Below, in pieces: positions 20,907 to 26,064 of a stretch of 26,064 nucleotides of DNA. The notes under the pieces are model-generated. The model had not been told where the DNA came from. It worked only from the letters and a program-made list of their open reading frames with translations, and searched no databases. The position numbers were made by a program, and so were the translations under genes. This DNA is from Candidatus Omnitrophota bacterium (GTDB taxonomy: Bacteria > Omnitrophota > Gorgyraeia > Gygaellales > Profunditerraquicolaceae): assembly GCA_026387255.1 (NCBI GenBank), contig JAPLMA010000059.1, positions 1-26,064 on the forward strand, written 5' to 3'. Position 1 is the first letter of the stretch. Each line of letters starts with the position of its first letter.

Positions 20907-20971
20907 TTGATTACAAAATCATGATTTACTTCCGCTTTCCAAAGCCAACGATTAGAGAATTTTAGAAATTT

Positions 20972-21319
20972 TTAAGGCAAGAACTGACTTATATACCGGG
21001 CAATCTTTTTACGCTGATCATCACGCATCTGATTAAAAAATATAGCCAGATTAAATCCACCATCGATTTCATCTTCAGTTCTTACGACTACTCCCTTACA
21101 TTCAACAATCGTGCTTTTGCCTGCCTGAGACTTATTGGGCAGGCTTAATTTTACGGCAATCTTGGTAAAAGGCGGCATGTATTTATCTAGATGGCAATAA
21201 GCACCCACGCTGCTGATATTATTCGAAACGGTAGAAAAATCATAACCGTTTACCGCCAGATTAAGCGGCAACTTATGCGCCAGACGTGGATGTACTCTAC
21301 GTTCTTTAATGCTCTTCAT
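20972..21319 (-). CDS. PilZ domain protein (115 aa)
   Basis: RRVHPR at residues 7-12 gives the c-di-GMP-binding RxxxR, and NNISSVGAY at about 33-41 gives the [D/N]xSxxG motif. Both are intact, and the domain fills the whole protein. It is the downstream partner of a PilZ / zinc-finger / PilZ cluster. Its ATG shares the last base of the zinc-finger gene's TAA stop (TAATG), implying translational coupling. Its role is to sense cyclic di-GMP; the target is unknown. Confidence 0.87.
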   Translation of the reverse strand: MKSIKERRVHPRLAHKLPLNLAVNGYDFSTVSNNISSVGAYCHLDKYMPPFTKIAVKLSLPNKSQAGKSTIVECKGVVVRTEDEIDGGFNLAIFFNQMRDDQRKKIARYISQFLP

Positions 21320-21507
21320 TATTTTTTCTCATCTAACTTAGATTTATCGATAAATGCGCGCCAGCATTTTTTGCTGCAATAAAATTTACCGTTACGATAA
21401 TAATGTTTTAACTTCTTAATTAGCTTGTTACAAGCCAAACAATTAGTCTGTTTTTCGGCTTTGGGCTTAGCTTCTGCTTCACTCTCCTTAACCACTTCTG
21501 CTACCAT
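21319..21507 (-). CDS. small zinc-finger protein, CxxC-x17-CxxxC (62 aa)
   Basis: After an acidic/basic low-complexity head (VKESEAEAKPKAEKQ) the protein has CLAC, 17 residues, then CSKKCWRAF, a plausible four-Cys zinc site of the TRASH/MYM type. Aromatics (HYYRNGKFYC) between the Cys pairs are typical of such fingers. AAAGGAAA precedes ATG 21507. It sits between two PilZ genes and overlaps the downstream one by one base. The function is not known; a role as a nucleic-acid or partner-binding adaptor is inference. Confidence 0.75.
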   Translation of the reverse strand: MVAEVVKESEAEAKPKAEKQTNCLACNKLIKKLKHYYRNGKFYCSKKCWRAFIDKSKLDEKK

Positions 21508-21529
21508 AACATTTTTCCTTTCCTTAGGT

Positions 21530-21880
21530 TTAAGCTCGCTCTATCCGCATATCTATAAAATCTTTAAGACAGTTACGCTCTAGGCCATTAAACTCTACAA
21601 ACTCTATCCCGGTTTGATTACGATTAGAATGCGCCAACGGCATTGACCAGGCCACCTTACCCACTGGCCTTAATATACGATTTAAAACATTAATTTCAAG
21701 CATTACCAACGTCGAGGTAGGAATAAACTGTTCATTGGTAAATTTTAAACCACCGCAACTTATATCATTACTAATACCACTATCAAAATCCCTTGTCCCC
21801 CTGAGTTGATAACGAATCTCGGAGCGAAAATTTAATCGAGGAGTACAGCGATTTTCTTTTTGTTTTTGCATTACCACCAT
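21530..21880 (-). CDS. PilZ domain protein (about 116 aa)
   Basis: The product has ENRCTPRLNFRSEIRY, a variant of the RxxxR region, and NDISCGGLKF, matching [D/N]xSxxG. An earlier in-frame ATG at 21898 lies upstream of the predicted transcription start, because a TTGACA-17-TATATT promoter overlaps it, so I exclude it. ATG at 21880 coincides with the expected start of transcription (leaderless), and ATG at 21871 is another option with GGTGG before it. The gene is divergent from the gspA-like ATPase gene. Confidence 0.82.
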   Translation of the reverse strand: MVVMQKQKENRCTPRLNFRSEIRYQLRGTRDFDSGISNDISCGGLKFTNEQFIPTSTLVMLEINVLNRILRPVGKVAWSMPLAHSNRNQTGIEFVEFNGLERNCLKDFIDMRIERA

Positions 21881-21886
21881 TAAAAA

Positions 21887-21915
21887 AATATAACACACAT
21901 TTTCAAATATGTCAA
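21887..21915 (-). promoter_or_regulatory. promoter of the PilZ gene (TTGACA, 17 bp, TATATT)
   Basis: On the minus strand TTGACA (21915-21910) and TATATT (21892-21887) are 17 bp apart. The -35 box lies 3 bp from the -35 box of the divergent promoter, so a single regulator could affect both. Confidence 0.65.
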
Positions 21916-21918
21916 TGC

Positions 21919-21946
21919 TTTACAAATTCAGCTATTTTGTTATAAT
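21919..21946 (+). promoter_or_regulatory. promoter of the gspA-like gene (TTTACA, 16 bp, TATAAT)
   Basis: TTTACA (21919-21924) and the perfect -10 TATAAT (21941-21946) are separated by 16 bp. The predicted start near 21953 leaves a leader of about 48 bases before ATG 22002. Confidence 0.65.
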
Positions 21947-22001
21947 TAAACCATCAACCATAACTTATCCCGTTACCGGAGCTTAAACAAAAGGTAAATA
22001 A

Positions 22002-22904
22002 ATGTACTGCAGATACTATGGATTAAAAGAACGGCCATTTAACGTTACTAGCGACCCGGCTTTCTTTTTTTCCAGCAAAAAACATAAAGAAGCACTTTCC
22101 CATTTACTTTATGGAGTCTCACAAAGAAAAGGAATCATTGTTTTAACCGGAGAAATCGGTACTGGTAAAACTACGATCTGCCGTTTTTTCCTGAATCAAG
22201 TTAGTAAAAACGTAAAAACCGCTTTTATCCTAAACCCCACCTTTTCTGAGATCCAATTGCTGGAATCAATCGTCAAAGATTTTGGGATTACCCCGAAGAA
22301 GAAAACAAAGTTGGATATGGTTTTAGAGTTGAATAATTTTCTCCTGCGCGAATCCACCGCCGGAAATAATCTAGTACTGATCATTGATGAAGCGCAGAAT
22401 TTAAAACCCAATTTACTTGAGCAGGTTCGGCTGCTTTCTAACTTAGAAACAGAAAAGGACAAGCTCCTGCAGGTAATTTTAGTCGGACAACCGGAATTAA
22501 ATGCCCGGCTTAATTTATACGATTTAAGGCAACTACGGCAAAGAATTATGGTGAGATATCATATTACGCCGCTAGACAGTGATGAAATTAAAAACTATAT
22601 TAGCTACCGCTTAATGATTGCTAAGCCACAAGGCGATGCCTGCTTGCCTGCCGGACAGGCAGGCCTGCCGGCAAGGCAGACTTTAGTCTCCAATAACCAA
22701 AACCATAAGCAGCCGGGTCAGATTGAATTCAGTAATGAAGCTGTCGATTTGATCAGCCGTTTTTCCGGCGGTACACCCAGATTAATTAACATGATCTGTG
22801 ATCGGGCGTTGTTAGCCGGATTTGTCAGTGAAACTAACCATATAGATTTCAATATTATCAAAAGATGCATCGAAGAACTAGACAGCTACGCTCTCTTGAA
22901 ATAA
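22002..22904 (+). CDS. GspA/ExeA-like AAA ATPase
   Basis: The 300-residue protein opens with MYCRYYGLKERPFNVTSDP, the typical ExeA/GspA start. Walker A GEIGTGKTT is at 50-58 and Walker B LVLIIDEAQNL at 124-134, followed by GQPELNARL and RQLRQRI (sensor/arginine region). ExeA with ExeB helps assemble the type II secretion pore through the peptidoglycan; here the C-terminal peptidoglycan-binding domain is absent. Residues about 211-226 (GDACLPAGQAGLPARQ) are encoded by a GC-rich palindrome that splits the C-terminal lid without breaking the frame. It is followed 6 bp later by a gspB-like gene. Confidence 0.9.
   Translation: MYCRYYGLKERPFNVTSDPAFFFSSKKHKEALSHLLYGVSQRKGIIVLTGEIGTGKTTICRFFLNQVSKNVKTAFILNPTFSEIQLLESIVKDFGITPKKKTKLDMVLELNNFLLRESTAGNNLVLIIDEAQNLKPNLLEQVRLLSNLETEKDKLLQVILVGQPELNARLNLYDLRQLRQRIMVRYHITPLDSDEIKNYISYRLMIAKPQGDACLPAGQAGLPARQTLVSNNQNHKQPGQIEFSNEAVDLISRFSGGTPRLINMICDRALLAGFVSETNHIDFNIIKRCIEELDSYALLK
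22638..22679. repeat. GC-rich palindromic element inserted in frame in the gspA-like gene
   Basis: The element contains the perfect palindrome GGCAGGCCTGCC (22658-22669) and a TTGCC/GGCAA outer pair, all in CTGC/GCAG-rich sequence. It encodes ACLPAGQAGLPAR, out of place in a lid domain. It shares CCTGCCGGCAA-GCAG with the element at 14730-14776, so both belong to one dispersed family. Confidence 0.75.
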
Positions 22905-22910
22905 AAACGC

Positions 22911-23378
22911 ATGAGCATCATTAATGAAGCATTAAAAAAAACCGAAGAGCACCTCAAAAAAAATGCCGGCAAAGTTAGTTCTTTACCACATAAACCCTCC
23001 GGCCTTAAACCATTCCTGCTCTATATCTTAATTTTATTAGCTGGGATTCTACTGGGTAACTTTATATTTACCCTACTCAGACATAAAATACAAACTATTC
23101 AAACTCCAAAAATAAATGCTGATCTGGTTATCCCAACTACAAATCCACCCTCTCTACCTACTTTGCCGAGCCAACCACCAGAAGAAAATAAACCTCTAGA
23201 AAGCAGCTTTGTTCTAAACGGAATATTCTTTTCCGCTAACGACAGCTACGCATTAATCAATAACCAGATTGTAAGAGAAAATGATTCTGTTAATGGAGCG
23301 AAGGTAGGTTTGATTACTGCCAATAGCGTCCAGCTAGATAACGCCGGCCAGACAATTACACTCTCCACGACCCGTTAG
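22911..23378 (+). CDS. GspB-like secretion/pilus assembly protein
   Basis: The 155-residue product begins MSIINEALKKTEEHLKK, a short cytoplasmic helix typical of GspB/ExeB-type proteins. One membrane helix follows (FLLYILILLAGILLGNFIFTL is its core, about residues 35-55), then a Pro-rich linker (PTTNPPSLPTLPSQPPEE) and a small C-terminal domain (FVLNGIFFSANDSYALIN ... VGLITANSVQLDNAGQTITL), a PilP/GspC-like beta fold. Its partner is the upstream ATPase. The stop codon lies within a large hairpin element. Together they would form a bitopic envelope complex. No other secretion genes are in view. Confidence 0.83.
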   Translation: MSIINEALKKTEEHLKKNAGKVSSLPHKPSGLKPFLLYILILLAGILLGNFIFTLLRHKIQTIQTPKINADLVIPTTNPPSLPTLPSQPPEENKPLESSFVLNGIFFSANDSYALINNQIVRENDSVNGAKVGLITANSVQLDNAGQTITLSTTR

Positions 23379-23412
23379 AAGTGGCGCCCCGCGCCACGGG
23401 ACTTCTAACGGG
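23371..23412. repeat. nested hairpin (CCCGTTAGAAGT / TGGCGC), REP-like or bidirectional terminator
   Basis: Outer arms CCCGTTAGAAGT (23371-23382) and ACTTCTAACGGG (23401-23412) are perfect complements. Inside is a second stem, TGGCGC/GCGCCA (23382-23387 / 23391-23396). It lies between the convergent gspB-like and aroB genes and contains the gspB-like stop codon. No U-tract follows on either strand, so a dispersed palindrome is as likely as a terminator. Confidence 0.65.
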
Positions 23413-23428
23413 GCACACGCAGGTAACG

Positions 23429-24514
23429 CTAGATTAACAAACGGACTGCTTCTTTAATTAAATCTAATTTAATATTACGCACGATCCTGGGTTTACCAAT
23501 CCCACTGATCAGCACAAATTTATTTTCCTGACCCGAAAACTTTTTATCATGATAATGCGCCCGGATAACCTTGTCTACCGCCACGCCCTTTAACTTTAAC
23601 GGTAGGCCATAAAGCTTAATTAAATTCCTAATCCGTAGCCCTAACTTTGCATCGATTAATCCTAACCTTTGACTTAAATCTACAGCCACCACCATACCTA
23701 AGCTAACTGCCTGGCCGTGGTTATAACTTTTATACCCACCAGCAGCCTCAATGGCATGGCCAAGGGTATGCCCGAAATTAAGAATACTCCTTAAGCCAGT
23801 TGTTTCTTTTTCATCTTGAGCAACTATCTCTGCTTTAACCCGGCTACAGGCATTAATAATTACTTCCAGAATAACAAGATTCCGCCGCATTAGGCATGAA
23901 TAGTTATTTTCTAAGAGGCTAAAAAGCTTTTGATCTTTTATTACGGCGTATTTAATTACCTCCGCCATCCCAGATCGAACTTGAATTATATCCAGGCTCT
24001 TTAAAAAATTTACTTCCGTAAAGACCAGCCTGGGCTGATAAAACGCTCCCACTAAGTTCTTGCCTAAATCCAGGTCAACGGCAGTTTTGCCACCAATTGC
24101 TGAGTCCACCTGCGCCAACAAAGTCGTAGGAATCTGTACATAACTAATACCACGCTTATAAACCGAAGCCACAAATCCTGCCAGATCTCCAACCACCCCT
24201 CCCCCAAAAGCAATAATAAAAACTTTCTTCTTTTGGTCAAATTTAGCCAATGCTTTAATTACTCGGCTAGCTGTTTGGATAGACTTGGCTTTCTCGCTAT
24301 CGGCAACCAGGTTAAAATGACAATTAAATCCATTCCTGGACAAAACGTTCAACAATTTTGCTCCGTATTTATTCTTCAAAAATGCATTACTAATAATAAA
24401 AGCATCTGTTCCTATATCCAAATTTTTTAAATACAACCCCAGCTGATTAAAGATGCCGCGGCCAATAATTATCGGATATGATCGCTTTCCTAAATTAACT
24501 TTCACTATACGCAT
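23429..24514 (-). CDS. aroB: 3-dehydroquinate synthase
   Basis: The 361-residue enzyme cyclises DAHP to 3-dehydroquinate in the shikimate pathway. NAD-binding GGGVVGDLAGFVASVYKRG is at 104-122, and QIPTTLLAQVDSAIGGKTAV at 127-146 binds substrate. The zinc ligands are Glu185 (AEVIKYA), His249 (NFGHTLGHAIE) and His266 (YNHGQAV). Length and order of motifs are normal. It follows the M50 protease gene on the minus strand; the intervening 59 bp include the first copy of a 97-bp tandem duplication. No other shikimate gene is in view. Confidence 0.96.
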   Translation of the reverse strand: MRIVKVNLGKRSYPIIIGRGIFNQLGLYLKNLDIGTDAFIISNAFLKNKYGAKLLNVLSRNGFNCHFNLVADSEKAKSIQTASRVIKALAKFDQKKKVFIIAFGGGVVGDLAGFVASVYKRGISYVQIPTTLLAQVDSAIGGKTAVDLDLGKNLVGAFYQPRLVFTEVNFLKSLDIIQVRSGMAEVIKYAVIKDQKLFSLLENNYSCLMRRNLVILEVIINACSRVKAEIVAQDEKETTGLRSILNFGHTLGHAIEAAGGYKSYNHGQAVSLGMVVAVDLSQRLGLIDAKLGLRIRNLIKLYGLPLKLKGVAVDKVIRAHYHDKKFSGQENKFVLISGIGKPRIVRNIKLDLIKEAVRLLI

Positions 24515-24537
24515 ACTAAGCAGTTACCCCCATAAAT

Positions 24538-24732
24538 CTAATCACGGCGCTCACCAATGGCCAAAGCACACGATCAAATACACCCAGCCAGATAAAAGCA
24601 AAAAGCAGGATAAAACCATAACGCTCTAATTGCGCTAATCACGGCGCTCACCAATGGCCAAAGCACACGATCAAATACACCCAGCCAGATAAAAGCAAAA
24701 AGCAGGATAAAACCATAACGCTCTAATTGCGC
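24538..24732. repeat. 97-bp perfect tandem duplication
   Basis: The stretch beginning CTAATCACGGCGCTCACC at 24538 recurs exactly from 24635. Identity covers 24538-24635 and 24635-24732 (98 positions, sharing one base, period 97). Because 97 is not a multiple of three, reading through the second unit changes frame and gives the M50 protease an abnormal C-terminus. It could be real or an assembly artefact. Confidence 0.95.
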
Positions 24733-25242
24733 GTATTGCCCAGACAATTGCTCAGGTAGCAACCCCATTAAAACCCGTGACCCGTCTAAAGGTGGAATTG
24801 GAATGAGATTAAAAATCGCTAAGACAACATTAATCGTAAGTAAATTAAAAAGCAAATACGCGCTCACCCCCTGCGACGGAATAAATCTTAATACTCCGGC
24901 AATAATAAAAGCCAGGATAAAATTAGCGAGCGGGCCCGCTAGGCCAATCCAAATCATATCCCTTTTGGGATTCTTTAAGTTCCAATAATTTACTGGAACA
25001 GGCTTGGCGGCGCCAAAAACAAAATGTCCGGCGGTAGATAAAAATAATACTAAAGGTAAAATAATTGTCCAGAAAGGATCGATATGCGCCAGCGGATTTA
25101 AAGTTAACCGGCCATTTAATTTAGCCGTAGAATCTCCCAACTTATAAGCCACTACGCCATGCGCAAATTCGTGCACCGTCATGGCAATCAATAGCAGCGC
25201 AAAAGACGCGGCAAAGGAAATAGTTAAATTTAAAAGGTTCAA
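24574..25242 (-). CDS. M50 family site-2-type metalloprotease, C-terminus altered by duplication
   Basis: The 222-residue protein is a membrane zinc protease of the small S2P/Rip type. It has TVHEFAHGVVAYKLGD with the HExxH zinc site, GLAGPLANFILAFIIAG and NLIPIPPLDGSRVLMG with the third ligand Asp, spread over about five membrane helices. TTG at 25242 is the likely start; it overlaps the TGA of the upstream SH3 gene and has GAGG before it. The C-terminus as encoded (SAIRALWFYPAFCFYLAGCI) results from a 97-bp duplication. Reading the single-copy version would give SAVIRFMGVTA and end near 24525. The core catalytic region is intact. Confidence 0.88.
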   Translation of the reverse strand: MNLLNLTISFAASFALLLIAMTVHEFAHGVVAYKLGDSTAKLNGRLTLNPLAHIDPFWTIILPLVLFLSTAGHFVFGAAKPVPVNYWNLKNPKRDMIWIGLAGPLANFILAFIIAGVLRFIPSQGVSAYLLFNLLTINVVLAIFNLIPIPPLDGSRVLMGLLPEQLSGQYAQLERYGFILLFAFIWLGVFDRVLWPLVSAVISAIRALWFYPAFCFYLAGCI

Positions 25243-25892
25243 TTTAGCGCCTCGATAATATCGATCTGAATAACAGGAGTTACACCCTGGCTGATTAATT
25301 TCCCAGTGACCTTAACTTTGCGATAATTAAGACTATCTAAACTTTTGCGATTGCCTTTAAGCAGATAAATTTTATTTTCAGCAGTAGTTAACTTATGCGT
25401 GGCCTTACGCCAGAGAACTACCCCGTAAGGGCTAAGCGTACCCTCAACTATCAACTGATCAGGCAATTTGACAGTCTGTGTGACTTTAGCCAAAGCATCC
25501 TGTTTCTGGGCCACCACCAGATCCTTATTCACAAATTTTTTATTTACCCAACCATAACTCTGATAAACAGGATGAATTTTATACCAACCTTCTTCATCCG
25601 CGATAATATCAACCACCGTGGCTTTATCCACTTTACCCAGAATCCACGCCGATTCAGTCGGACTTAACCGAATATTTACCTTATCTTTAATTACCTTAGC
25701 ACTAAGGCATTTGCCTGATTGCAAAGCAAAATCTGCATTAACATCGTTACATTCCAGAAGATTCTTTTTTATATAAGCCGGCGCTTCTTTAGGTAGGCGG
25801 ATCTTATACCAATCATAAACTCCCCAAACAACTTCTACTAATTCTCCTTGAGCCAGAGTGCAAATAACCTCTGCGCCTACTGATGAATCCAC
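25239..25892 (-). CDS. SH3-repeat (SH3b) protein lacking a normal start codon
   Basis: At least two bacterial SH3 repeats are visible: GINVRVDSSVGAEVICTLAQ continuing to WYKIRLP, and VNIRLSPTESAWILGKVDKA continuing to WYKIHP. A C-terminal beta domain (LPDQLIVEGTLSPYG ... VKVTGKLISQGVTPVIQIDI) follows. SH3b domains often bind cell-wall material. The GTG at 25892 falls inside the first repeat. The frame continues upstream with plausible secreted-protein sequence (GLDLVFADTFGAFTGQINA) but meets no ATG, GTG or TTG before a stop at 26043-26045. The true 5' end is therefore missing, mutated or assembled wrongly. Its stop overlaps the M50 start. Confidence 0.7.
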   Translation of the reverse strand: MDSSVGAEVICTLAQGELVEVVWGVYDWYKIRLPKEAPAYIKKNLLECNDVNADFALQSGKCLSAKVIKDKVNIRLSPTESAWILGKVDKATVVDIIADEEGWYKIHPVYQSYGWVNKKFVNKDLVVAQKQDALAKVTQTVKLPDQLIVEGTLSPYGVVLWRKATHKLTTAENKIYLLKGNRKSLDSLNYRKVKVTGKLISQGVTPVIQIDIIEALN

Positions 25893-25970
25893 GCGAACAT
25901 TTATGCCATTGGCATTAATCTGACCGGTAAACGCGCCAAAAGTATCAGCAAATACTAGGTCTAAACCTAT

Positions 25971-26064
25971 ATGAAATTCAAGAGAAGGGTAAAGATAGAG
26001 AAGGGAATGGTGGACCTGACGCCGCTGGTGAATGTCTTCTTCCTACTGTTCATATTTTTCCTGT
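25971..26064 (+). CDS. ExbD/TolR-family biopolymer transport protein, 5' part only
   Basis: ATG at 25971 opens a frame that stays open to the window end (31 codons). The product begins MKFKRRVKIEKG and continues VDLTPLVNVFFLLFIFFL, the single N-terminal membrane helix of ExbD/TolR, with a polar Asn where the channel aspartate of TolR/ExbD usually lies (L-[I/V]-D-V). ExbD/TolR forms an ion-driven motor with ExbB/TolQ in the inner membrane. No Shine-Dalgarno is seen. Third codon positions are markedly G/C-rich compared with neighbouring genes. It is divergent from the SH3 gene, whose start is defective. Confidence 0.75.
   Translation, partial: MKFKRRVKIEKGMVDLTPLVNVFFLLFIFFL

Noticed and set aside
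21850..22001. Small non-coding RNA between divergent genes
   Set aside because: The space is explained by two back-to-back promoters and a short leader; no stem-loop with a U-tract is present.

Overview
The window is a dense, AT-leaning bacterial chromosome segment. Nearly every gene lies on the minus strand. The exceptions are a gspA/gspB-like pair (22002-23378) and the start of an exbD/tolR-like gene at the right edge. The gene mix is an Ehr-type hydrogenase-like complex, several PilZ proteins plus YajQ, DUF4416, DUF2934, CxxC-x17-CxxC micro-proteins, an ExeA/GspB pair, and GC-rich palindromes inserted in frame in genes. I infer an uncultivated Gram-negative such as Omnitrophota or a relative, with moderate confidence; there is no rRNA or marker gene to settle it.

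Left part (1-7338). The window opens inside lexA (minus). Its promoter holds a perfect 18-bp dyad between the -35 and -10 boxes, just downstream of a minimal O6-methylguanine-DNA methyltransferase gene. Next come a 19-residue Cys/Lys peptide gene, a translationally coupled trio (DRE-TIM aldolase, KDPG-type aldolase, YgjP-like metalloprotease), a PilZ protein, a DUF362 ferredoxin-like protein, two micro-protein genes (DUF2934 and a zinc ribbon), an iron-sulfur flavoprotein and an ABC-F ATPase.

Centre (7439-14891). A six-gene minus-strand operon has the order NuoL-like, NuoH-like, HyfE-like, NuoN-like, NuoC/NuoD-like fusion, NuoB-like. It resembles a group 4 energy-converting hydrogenase, but three of the four Ni-Fe cysteine ligands of the large subunit are replaced. 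It is therefore best read as an Ehr (energy-converting hydrogenase-related) complex: a proton- or sodium-translocating membrane module with an unknown redox partner. A four-EF-hand secreted protein follows it from its own promoter.

Right part (15073-26064). This holds yajQ, a secreted PEBP-family protein, a secreted Pro-Gly repeat protein, rubrerythrin, gpmA, a membrane DHp-like protein lacking the phospho-acceptor His, a DUF2062 protein, a PflX-like radical SAM protein, DUF4416, and a PilZ / zinc-finger / PilZ cluster. The last PilZ gene is divergent from the gspA/gspB-like pair, from back-to-back promoters. The window ends with aroB, an M50 site-2-type protease whose 3' end is altered by a 97-bp tandem duplication, an SH3-repeat protein with no proper start codon, and a divergent partial exbD/tolR.

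No tRNA, rRNA, CRISPR array or transposase gene was seen. No stretch longer than 300 bases lacks a gene once the small genes are counted. The most interesting signals are the Ni-less Ehr complex, the lexA operator, the in-frame palindromic insertions, the 97-bp duplication, and promoters placed so close to start codons that leaderless transcripts are likely.
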